This document shows, one piece after another, positions 1 through 5,084 of a stretch of DNA of 22,940 nt. Position 1 is the first letter of the stretch. Each line of letters begins with the position of its first letter. The notes beneath the pieces are model-generated. The model was not told the DNA's origin. It ran no database searches and saw nothing but the letters and a program-made list of their open reading frames with translations. Made by a program: the position numbers and the translations under genes. Origin of the DNA: a virus; the IMG/VR virus record IMGVR_UViG_3300020411_003250, positions 1 to 22,940 of that record; one strand, given 5' to 3'.

Positions 1-198
1 ACCTTCAACTATGTATTCAAAGATCTCCCACGCAATACCGATAATAACAACCCACATTACAGCCCAAAAGTCTGAAGCTCCGAGCCATTGTGCGACTTTA
101 GCTATAAAAAGTCCAGCAGCTAAGTGATATGAAGTCCAACCATCTAATGCGCCTATATTAACTTGCCATTGATAGAATTTTGCTAAAGGATTATTCAT
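1..198 (-). CDS. Membrane protein, C-terminus cut by the window edge
   Basis: An open frame starts at ATG 198 (MNNPLAKFYQWQVNIGALDG) and runs 66 codons to base 1 without a stop, so the C-terminus lies outside the window. Two hydrophobic stretches are visible, about residues 24-39 and 43-64, the second Trp-rich (FWAVMWVVIIGIAWEIFEY), so this is probably an integral membrane protein. The WEIFEY ending of the helix recalls VanZ-like or small phage membrane proteins, but I do not recognise the family. It follows the polylysine peptide gene by 15 nt and is probably co-transcribed with it. Confidence 0.7.
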   Translation of the reverse strand, partial: MNNPLAKFYQWQVNIGALDGWTSYHLAAGLFIAKVAQWLGASDFWAVMWVVIIGIAWEIFEYIVEG

Positions 199-213
199 TT
201 CTTACCTTTCGTG

Positions 214-411
214 TTATTTTGCGCCAAATACTTTAGACCAAAAGCCTTTTTTCTTCTTTTTGCCCTTTTCGCCTAATTTCTTACCTTTTTTCTTTTTCTT
301 CTTCTTTACTTCTTCCATACCAGCTTTATTGCTCATATCAGCTGCACTTACAGTTGGTACTGCAGCAAATAATATTACAGCAGAAAGAAATAATTTTAAT
401 AGATTTTTCAT
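214..411 (-). CDS. Exported lysine-rich cationic peptide (65 aa)
   Basis: Residues 1-23 look like a classical Sec signal peptide (Lys-containing n-region, LFLSAVILFAAV core, AxA-type end VSA). Cleavage would leave a mature peptide of about 42 residues with 18 lysines, including runs of seven (VKKKKKKKG) and five, and ending in an amphipathic GFWSKVFGAK. The start codon overlaps the stop of the upstream gene (ATGA), indicating translational coupling. I do not recognise a family. A strongly cationic periplasmic peptide from a phage could bind LPS, peptidoglycan or DNA; a disruptin-like role in outer-membrane disruption at lysis is possible but inferred. The A-rich lysine runs could also cause frameshifting. 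Confidence 0.75.
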   Translation of the reverse strand: MKNLLKLFLSAVILFAAVPTVSAADMSNKAGMEEVKKKKKKKGKKLGEKGKKKKKGFWSKVFGAK

Positions 412-623
412 AGGATTGTCTCCATTTGTTTGTCAATAGCACCGATTATGCTTTTGAAATCTTTGTATGCCTTTTTATAAATTCCTGGCTTTTCTCTATC
501 TAAGCCTGCAAGTAGACGTTTAAAATTTGTAACCATATTGCTTCCATAAAGTTTAAGCATCATAATACGACGCTTATCTTCATCCATCTCGCGTATTTTA
601 CGAAGAGCTTCTTTTTTAGTCAT
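408..623 (-). CDS. Small charged helical protein, unknown function (71 aa)
   Basis: A 71-residue, highly charged, predicted all-helical protein starting MTKKEALRKIREMDEDKRR. It has no signal peptide, membrane segment or cysteine. Its start overlaps the stop of the 87-aa gene (TAATG) and its stop overlaps the start of the lysine-rich peptide (ATGA), so it sits in a coupled chain. Unlike its upstream neighbours it lacks the MIKLK-type leader. I do not recognise it. Confidence 0.7.
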   Translation of the reverse strand: MTKKEALRKIREMDEDKRRIMMLKLYGSNMVTNFKRLLAGLDREKPGIYKKAYKDFKSIIGAIDKQMETIL

Positions 624-886
624 TATCTCTTAAAATAACTTTTCATTTGCTTTATAATAAAGCTAGAATCTATCATTTTTCTACTTTTAATTGACTTAAT
701 TATTGCGTCATGAAGTGCTGCTTTAAATCCTGGGTACATAAAATTACCCATTTCTTTTTCAACTTTCTTGCACATTCTCTCAAAGTCTTCAAGTATTCCT
801 TCACCCTGAGATTTAAATATGTATTCAGCAGCTTTTAATTGCTCATCAGCATTTTCTTGTACTATCAGGTTTTTTAATTTAATCAT
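623..886 (-). CDS. Small protein with MIKLK leader (87 aa), putative head-packaged protein
   Basis: The protein begins MIKLKNLIVQE-NADE and continues as a lysine-rich, probably helical domain with no recognised family. The first 11 residues match the leaders of the next two upstream genes (MIKLKEILFE, MIKLKDLLFE), while the remainder is unrelated to them. The leader ends in Glu after hydrophobic residues, as T4 capsid-targeting sequences do before prohead-protease cleavage. The gene is coupled on both sides (ATGA with the 85-aa gene, TAATG with the 71-aa gene). Packaging into the head is inferred from the leader only. Confidence 0.75.
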   Translation of the reverse strand: MIKLKNLIVQENADEQLKAAEYIFKSQGEGILEDFERMCKKVEKEMGNFMYPGFKAALHDAIIKSIKSRKMIDSSFIIKQMKSYFKR

Positions 887-1140
887 ATCTTTATCCCATG
901 TTTTTTAATTTTTGCATGTAGTCCAGCCATCCAACTATGTGCAATTTTGTGAACATCTGCTTTTGCTGTATACTGCATTAAAAGTTTGATGATCATGTCA
1001 TCTACTTTTCCTAACTTTTTAAACAGATCAGCATCAGGCCCTTCATTTACAGATTCGAATGAATCATAACCAATACCTTTCCATTCTTCATCATCTTTAT
1101 CATTCTTATTTTCAAATAATATTTCTTTTAGTTTTATCAT
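883..1140 (-). CDS. Small protein with MIKLK leader and internal FESVNE junction (85 aa)
   Basis: The leader MIKLKEILFE (residues 1-10) is followed by an acidic, low-complexity segment (NKNDKDDEEW). FESVNE at residues 28-33 precedes a helical domain of about 52 residues. FESVNE recurs exactly in the 367-aa protein (residues 130-135), and the encoding DNA is nearly the same. If both Glu-ending motifs are cleaved, the mature product would be residues 34-85. ATGA overlaps join it to the genes on both sides. The domain itself is not recognised; a packaged, processed internal head protein is the inference. Confidence 0.75.
   Translation of the reverse strand: MIKLKEILFENKNDKDDEEWKGIGYDSFESVNEGPDADLFKKLGKVDDMIIKLLMQYTAKADVHKIAHSWMAGLHAKIKKHGIKI
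1042..1059 (-). repeat. FESVNE junction repeat, copy in the 85-aa gene
   Basis: The plus strand reads TTCATTTACAGATTCGAA, encoding FESVNE on the minus strand. It differs at two of 18 positions from 5780-5797, and its first 15 bases differ at one position from 2444-2458. All three copies are in frame at apparent domain boundaries of otherwise unrelated proteins. Confidence 0.75.
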
Positions 1141-1469
1141 TTTATTGGCTTCCTTATCGGTTTTAAGCCTTTACTTTTTGCGTGTCTAAGAATAGCTTTT
1201 TGACTAAGGCCTGTATACTTATCTAGCCATTCGTCACTTGACATCACATCAAATATACTAACAATGAAATCATTAACCTGTTGTTTAATTTTGTCTTCTG
1301 TATTATGAGGATCTTTTTTATTTCCGTGTTGTTTCCATAGCTGCCATTCTACTTCATCAAAAAAGTCTTCTTCTCTAGCATTATCACCCATTCCATACCA
1401 AGAATTTCTAGGTTTAAAATTCTTACCAGATACTTTACCCTCAAATAATAAATCTTTTAATTTGATCAT
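1137..1469 (-). CDS. Small protein with MIKLK leader (110 aa), putative head-packaged protein
   Basis: The protein starts MIKLKDLLFE-GKVS, a 10-residue leader ending in the L-x-E type motif LFE. The body is mixed charge with several tryptophans (SWYGMGDN, EVEWQLWKQHGNKKD) and probably soluble; no family is recognised. The start overlaps the stop of the 17-aa cysteine-rich peptide (ATGA) and its own stop overlaps the 85-aa gene. The Ile2, Leu4 and Lys codons differ between this leader and its two relatives while the amino acids are kept, suggesting selection on the peptide. Confidence 0.75.
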   Translation of the reverse strand: MIKLKDLLFEGKVSGKNFKPRNSWYGMGDNAREEDFFDEVEWQLWKQHGNKKDPHNTEDKIKQQVNDFIVSIFDVMSSDEWLDKYTGLSQKAILRHAKSKGLKPIRKPIK

Positions 1470-1519
1470 GACTTACACCCACAGCTACAATCACAAACAC
1501 AATTTTTACAATCACACAT
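1466..1519 (-). CDS. 17-aa cysteine-rich, metallothionein-like peptide
   Basis: This small gene encodes MCDCKNCVCDCSCGCKS, with seven cysteines in 17 residues at positions 2, 4, 7, 9, 11, 13 and 15, forming overlapping C-x-C motifs. It has a good ribosome-binding site (AGGAG, 6 nt before ATG), lies 2 nt after the stop of the 145-aa gene, and its TGA overlaps the ATG of the 110-aa gene (ATGA). Those features argue that it is translated. Dense C-x-C spacing is typical of metallothioneins and other thiolate metal binders, so Zn(II), Cu(I) or Cd(II) binding is plausible but inferred. The alternative is a translated coupling leader whose TGT-NNN repeats arose by chance. Confidence 0.65.
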   Translation of the reverse strand: MCDCKNCVCDCSCGCKS

Positions 1520-1521
1520 TA

Positions 1522-1959
1522 TTAGCTCCTAAATAATCTATTATATTCGTTTTTATCATACTTTACGCCGGCATATTCTGCAGCAGTATAAAGTGTCATA
1601 TACTGTCTATCAGTACTAATATGAAATTTTGGTTTATATCCTTTTTCACCTAGCGGTATATCCATATCTGCCTGTTCCCATGCCTTCTTAAGTTTCATAG
1701 CATCTGACTTTGTAAATGCATGACCCCAAATGCTTGTCATACTACTACTAGTTTTACCAAATTCATAAACTTTAATTTCAGCTTGTGGTTGAAAAGACAT
1801 GTAAATTTTTCCAATTTTAAATCCGCCTTTTTTAGCAGCAGCTTGAAAAATTGGTTTAGCAAATTTCATCTGTTCAGAAGTCATTGAATCAGCTTCATTA
1901 AGCACAACTCTAATACCTTCTTTTATAATTCTTTTTAGCTGTGATTTTTTTATCTTCAT
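1522..1959 (-). CDS. Protein with long basic leader ending VVLNE (145 aa), putative head-packaged protein
   Basis: The N-terminus is a basic amphipathic helix (MKIKKSQLKRIIKEG) running into VVLNE at residues 18-22, then ADSMTSEQ. I recall MK-I-x-KSQLK-x-IIKE openings from many small proteins of marine phages. The leader ends in L-x-E, consistent with a prohead-protease site. The remaining ~120 residues look globular (alpha/beta, with SIWGHAFTKSDAMKLKKAW and STDRQYMTLYTAAEYAG) but match no family I know. It starts 1 nt after the stop of the 534-aa gene and is followed by the cysteine-rich peptide. Confidence 0.75.
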   Translation of the reverse strand: MKIKKSQLKRIIKEGIRVVLNEADSMTSEQMKFAKPIFQAAAKKGGFKIGKIYMSFQPQAEIKVYEFGKTSSSMTSIWGHAFTKSDAMKLKKAWEQADMDIPLGEKGYKPKFHISTDRQYMTLYTAAEYAGVKYDKNEYNRLFRS

Positions 1960-1960
1960 T

Positions 1961-3565
1961 TTATTTTACCTTTTTTAAAAGTTTATGTGATGCTTTAAGC
2001 GCATTTTTTGATGCTCTTACTTTTGTAAATGCATCATCAGCTTGATTACTATTGACAACATCCATTAATTTTTCAACATCATTTATTGCATGATGTAATG
2101 TGTCTACAAGCGGACTAGAAACCTCTTTTAATTTTACATCTAAATCTGATTTTTTAAAATCTTTTAACTTTTTAACAACTGTACTCATCTGTCCGTATTT
2201 GCCAACAAAGAATCCTTGAGCAGATACACCTAATTCAATTTTTCCATCTTTCCAAACATAAAAGGGAAGAACAGCATCACCTTCAGCTGACTTTACCCAG
2301 TAAAAACATCCATAAATTGCTTTTGTAAATCCTCTCTTCATTTCTTTATGTTTTATAACTTTAATGCCTGCTTTTTTAAGTGCAGAATCTAAAAAACCTT
2401 TAATAGCTAATTTAGCTTGTGACGGTTCTTCTGGCTTTGGTGCTTCATTTATAGATTCACCCATTACCCAACCATCTTTATCCTTAAGATTTCTAAATTT
2501 TTCACCCATCTTAAGTAAATCCATTATATTTCTCATTTGGCTCATATGCCCATTAAGCATTGGTCGTCCAATTTTTTCTCTAATTGCGTTTGCCCAAGCT
2601 CTTTTATTCTTATCAGGGACAACTTTATGTTTTTTCATAAATTTTACAAGATCCTGATAATGCTCTACAAATGAGCCAAGATTAAGATCATAATTTCTTT
2701 CCCAAGAATTATCTGTTCCAAAATCTTTGTATGGATGAAGATCTTCGTTTATTTTATTCTCGTTAAATTTTTTATTTTTTAATGTATCTCTCATCCAATC
2801 TGCTAAGTCTGCAATGTATTCAATATTCTTTATAACTTCTTTATCGTCCTGTTTTTTTAGTGCCTTAACAAGTTCTTTAGCAGCCAACGGCATATATCTA
2901 CCACGCTTACTCAATTCAGAATAACCAGAAACTGTTATTTCTTCATTTACGTTTTCGTTTGCATTCTTCATCATTTGAGCAATCTTAATTAGTTTGTCTC
3001 TATCTGATTTTGATATACCTTTAAGCTGTCTATCTTTTGCAATCTTTTTTAATGTATCACCATACGCTTTTGTTGATTCTACTTTTGCACCACCGCCATA
3101 TAAATCTGCATATTTTTGTGCTGATGATTTTTCTTTACTCTTGGGAGCTTCTTTCTTTTTTGGCTTATCTTTGTTTTTGTTTTTAATTCTATCTATTGCC
3201 GCTTTTGCTTTATCTCTAATTCTTTGTATAATACCTTTTGCTCTTTTATGGTCTTTATGGTCTGGATTATTAAAAGCTTTTTTTACCGTTACGCCAGGGG
3301 AAATGGTTTTATCCATTTCTCTTTCTACAGCCGCCCGAGCCGCAGTTGCTATTACTGCCGGATTTTCTTTTAAAATAGATTCATTTTTTGCTTTGTAATT
3401 ATTGTCTATATAATCGTAAAATTCTCTTTTTTTACTATCATCTAACTCCGCCGGAGAATTTACACCAAATTTATCTAATGCAGATTTAAAAAATTTTTGA
3501 TAGGCCTCCCCATCTTCTTCATTAAATCTACTCATATGCTCTATAATTTTTGCATTAATCGACAT
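1961..3565 (-). CDS. Modular polyprotein-like protein with repeated (V/I)NE junctions (534 aa)
   Basis: I prefer ATG 3565 (MSINAKIIEHM) to the GTG one codon earlier because GGAG lies 6 nt upstream of the ATG. Modules, numbered from this ATG: 1-62, a helical acidic domain I recall from marine phage proteins (FNEEDGEAYQKFF, KFGVNSPAEL), ending ESILKE; 68-202, a very lysine-rich segment; then NENVNE (203-208), a helical module, NKINE (270-274), a helical module, ESINE (370-374), and a C-terminal alpha/beta domain with FYWVKSAEGDAVLPFYVWKDGK. The junctions end in V/I-N-E, like prohead-protease sites. A promoter-like motif lies upstream. Function unknown; a processed head-packaged polyprotein is the inference. 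Confidence 0.75.
   Translation of the reverse strand: MSINAKIIEHMSRFNEEDGEAYQKFFKSALDKFGVNSPAELDDSKKREFYDYIDNNYKAKNESILKENPAVIATAARAAVEREMDKTISPGVTVKKAFNNPDHKDHKRAKGIIQRIRDKAKAAIDRIKNKNKDKPKKKEAPKSKEKSSAQKYADLYGGGAKVESTKAYGDTLKKIAKDRQLKGISKSDRDKLIKIAQMMKNANENVNEEITVSGYSELSKRGRYMPLAAKELVKALKKQDDKEVIKNIEYIADLADWMRDTLKNKKFNENKINEDLHPYKDFGTDNSWERNYDLNLGSFVEHYQDLVKFMKKHKVVPDKNKRAWANAIREKIGRPMLNGHMSQMRNIMDLLKMGEKFRNLKDKDGWVMGESINEAPKPEEPSQAKLAIKGFLDSALKKAGIKVIKHKEMKRGFTKAIYGCFYWVKSAEGDAVLPFYVWKDGKIELGVSAQGFFVGKYGQMSTVVKKLKDFKKSDLDVKLKEVSSPLVDTLHHAINDVEKLMDVVNSNQADDAFTKVRASKNALKASHKLLKKVK
2444..2458 (-). repeat. ESINE junction repeat in the 534-aa gene
   Basis: The plus strand reads TTCATTTATAGATTC, encoding ESINE between a helical module and the C-terminal domain. 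It differs at one position from the first 15 bases of the copy at 1042 and at two from the copy at 5780. Confidence 0.7.
2744..2758 (-). repeat. KINE junction in the 534-aa gene
   Basis: The plus strand reads TTCGTTTATTTTATT, encoding NKINE, preceded in the protein by KKFNE. It is a weaker relative of the VNE/INE junctions and separates two helical modules. Confidence 0.45.
2942..2959 (-). repeat. NENVNE junction in the 534-aa gene
   Basis: The plus strand reads TTCATTTACGTTTTCGTT, encoding NENVNE at the end of the lysine-rich segment. It shares the TTCATTTAC core with the copies at 1042, 5531 and 5780. Confidence 0.6.
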
Positions 3566-3583
3566 CACAGTCTCCGTGGTTTT

Positions 3584-3593
3584 TTATAAATAT
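3584..3593 (-). promoter_or_regulatory. Promoter-like motif ATATTTATAA upstream of the 534-aa gene
   Basis: On the coding strand the gap between 3612 and 3565 contains ATATTTATAA, ending 18 nt before the ATG, with GGAG between them. The same ten bases, at nearly the same distance, precede the genes starting at 11348 and 12486, and a one-mismatch copy precedes 14564. AT-richness makes chance copies likely (one occurs inside the 8905-10185 gene). Its reverse complement contains TATAAATA, the T4 late-promoter word, but on the wrong strand. Confidence 0.4.
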
Positions 3594-3611
3594 TAAGTTT
3601 TTACCAAAATA

Positions 3612-4268
3612 CTATTTTTTTTGATTTCTACTAACTAATGCATTTGATACTTGTGCACTAAGTACAGATTGTATTGTAAAATAAAGTGATGGGTTCCTTC
3701 TTAATAACTCTTTGAATTCATGTTGCTTCCAAACTAAACATTCTGTATCATGTTTAACAATACATGTCGCAGTTGCCGGCTTCTCTGTAAGAAATGACAT
3801 CTCACCAACAAATTGACCATCTTTTAGTTCTGCAACTTTCTTTCCCTTCACTGCTACATCAACAGTTCCATTATAAATTAATACAAGATCTGGTACTAAT
3901 GCACCTTGTCTAGTTATTTTCTCACCTGATCTGAAATGTTGCCATTGTGCAATCTTACTAATCTTTAGATATTCAACTGGCGTCATTTCACTAAATAATG
4001 TTTCATATAACTCGCTATCTTTATCGTCCATCTTTACAGGACGTTTTTCATAAATAATAACTGCTATGTGATAAAGATTTACTGCAACAAATACAATATT
4101 CCAGCCTATTGGGAGCCACATTGGCTCGATAGGTATAAAATAATTGTATAGTATAGAAAACGCGCTAGCTAATACTGATAGAAGTCTTAAATATAAAATA
4201 TCCTTGACTAAAAATGAAAATGCAATCAGTCCAAAAGCTAAGTGTCCTGCTATTGTTGCTATGTTCAT
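3612..4268 (-). CDS. Popeye-like membrane protein with cyclic-nucleotide-binding fold (218 aa)
   Basis: Three hydrophobic segments (about residues 5-21, 25-45 and 50-72) are followed by a short linker and a cyclic-nucleotide-binding-type beta roll at about 95-210. Key features are RSGEKITRQG (113-122), LVLIYNGTVDV, and the phosphate-cassette region GQFVGEMSFLTEKPATATC (151-169), then a C-terminal helix. This architecture, and text such as YNYFIPIEPMWLPIGWN, matches bacterial Popeye-domain proteins as I remember them. The cassette keeps the Glu but has PATAT instead of the Arg of classical cAMP-binding domains, so the ligand is uncertain. Its start overlaps the stop of the upstream two-TM gene (TAATG). 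It is probably a host-derived gene; its role in infection is unknown. Confidence 0.8.
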   Translation of the reverse strand: MNIATIAGHLAFGLIAFSFLVKDILYLRLLSVLASAFSILYNYFIPIEPMWLPIGWNIVFVAVNLYHIAVIIYEKRPVKMDDKDSELYETLFSEMTPVEYLKISKIAQWQHFRSGEKITRQGALVPDLVLIYNGTVDVAVKGKKVAELKDGQFVGEMSFLTEKPATATCIVKHDTECLVWKQHEFKELLRRNPSLYFTIQSVLSAQVSNALVSRNQKK

Positions 4269-4603
4269 TAGTCATCAGCGTGTTCTAGTAATTTGACATC
4301 ATCCTCTGCGTTATTAAACCAAAAGTCAATTACTTTAGCAAATGATCCAACGAAACCGCCTAACATTAATAGTAAGATTTCTTTCCATCCACCTACGACA
4401 TCAACACCATTGCTCATAAAATAAATCATAAGTGATAGTATAGCAGCGAACAATGAGACAACAACAATACTGATTAACCATTTTTTGTTTTGTCTAAACT
4501 TTATTATATCTACTAACTGTTGATTAATAGCATGCTTTTGATCCTGTATGTGAAAGTCATCTTCTTTTTTGCTTGAGCTTTTCGAAAGTTTATCTACTGG
4601 CAT
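4268..4603 (-). CDS. Two-TM, holin-like membrane protein (111 aa)
   Basis: I choose ATG 4603 (MPVDKLSKSSSKKEDD), which has GAGG 8 nt upstream. A TTG-initiated form would reach 4630 and overlap the Hc1-like gene. A charged N-terminal region of about 40 residues is followed by two hydrophobic segments (ISIVVVSLFAAILSLMIYFM and ILLLMLGGFVGSFAKVIDFWF) and an acidic tail. The second segment with its FWF end and short charged tail resembles some phage holins, but a separate GTA-type holin is present, so a holin call is tentative. The stop overlaps the Popeye-like gene. Confidence 0.7.
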   Translation of the reverse strand: MPVDKLSKSSSKKEDDFHIQDQKHAINQQLVDIIKFRQNKKWLISIVVVSLFAAILSLMIYFMSNGVDVVGGWKEILLLMLGGFVGSFAKVIDFWFNNAEDDVKLLEHADD

Positions 4604-4613
4604 CTTATTATCC

Positions 4614-4793
4614 TCATTTACATTCAGCAACTGAAGCCTTTCTATATTCAGTTACTAGTTTCTTAATTTCACCAATAGCCTTACGAGCTCTTCCAGCTGC
4701 AGCCTTAACGCCTTTTTCTGAAAACTTATGGTGATTTTCATCAAAAATATTCCACTGTTCTTTTATTTGAACATATAATTCCTTACTTGACAT
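4614..4793 (-). CDS. Hc1-type histone H1-like protein (59 aa)
   Basis: The 59-residue product starts MSSKELYVQIKEQW. It has AGGAG 7 nt before ATG 4793 and stops 10 nt before the next start. The C-terminal half, FSEKGVKAAAGRARKAIGEI followed by KKLVTEYRKASVAE, closely resembles the core of Hc1-family proteins (Chlamydia Hc1 and small Bacteroidota proteins), where (E/R)GNKAAA-x-R-x-R is the hallmark. It lacks the long Lys/Ala/Pro tail of chlamydial Hc1. Such proteins bind DNA and compact chromatin. In a phage it could condense viral or host DNA, or be packaged. The family call is from memory of the motif. Confidence 0.7.
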   Translation of the reverse strand: MSSKELYVQIKEQWNIFDENHHKFSEKGVKAAAGRARKAIGEIKKLVTEYRKASVAECK

Positions 4794-4802
4794 TTCTATC
4801 TC

Positions 4803-5084
4803 CTATTTGATATAATCATCATCATGTTTTAAATAACCAAACCAGCCACCAAATTTTGTAGCTGCATGTCTTGCAACATCTTCAAAATCTTTATATGTAT
4901 TCCATAATACATCATGACCAACTGGCGCACCTCCGTGCATTTTCTTATAATCTTTTGCAATCTCTTGCAGTAATTTAACTGCCTTATTGCACTTATTTTC
5001 TAATTTTTTTACATCGCTCTTCGAAGCTGCGTAATCTTTTGGATCCCACGCTTCTGATAATTCTAAAAATTTACTTAGTTTCAT
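4803..5084 (-). CDS. Small protein with MKLSKFLELSE leader (93 aa), putative head-packaged protein
   Basis: The N-terminus MKLSKFLELSE-AWDP is an 11-residue leader ending in L-S-E, comparable with MIKLKDLLFE of the downstream cluster. The body is helical and lysine-rich (DVKKLENKCNKAVKLLQEIA) with an aromatic/Gly end (KFGGWFGYLKHDDDYIK). No family is recognised. Its ATG overlaps the stop of the 367-aa modular gene (ATGA) and its stop lies within the ribosome-binding region of the Hc1-like gene, so the three are probably co-translated. Confidence 0.72.
   Translation of the reverse strand: MKLSKFLELSEAWDPKDYAASKSDVKKLENKCNKAVKLLQEIAKDYKKMHGGAPVGHDVLWNTYKDFEDVARHAATKFGGWFGYLKHDDDYIK

Noticed and set aside
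2364-2657. A 97-codon plus-strand frame
   Set aside because: It is antisense to the 534-aa gene and crosses several of its module boundaries without a ribosome-binding site.
2994-3398. A 134-codon plus-strand frame with hydrophobic stretches
   Set aside because: It is the complement of the lysine- and alanine-rich part of the 534-aa gene; apparent membrane segments are an artefact of reading Lys codons as Phe.
4604-4630. N-terminal extension of the two-TM protein from TTG, giving LNVNEDNK
   Set aside because: It resembles the NVNE junctions, but the region is the end of the Hc1-like gene in another frame, and ATG 4603 has a good ribosome-binding site.
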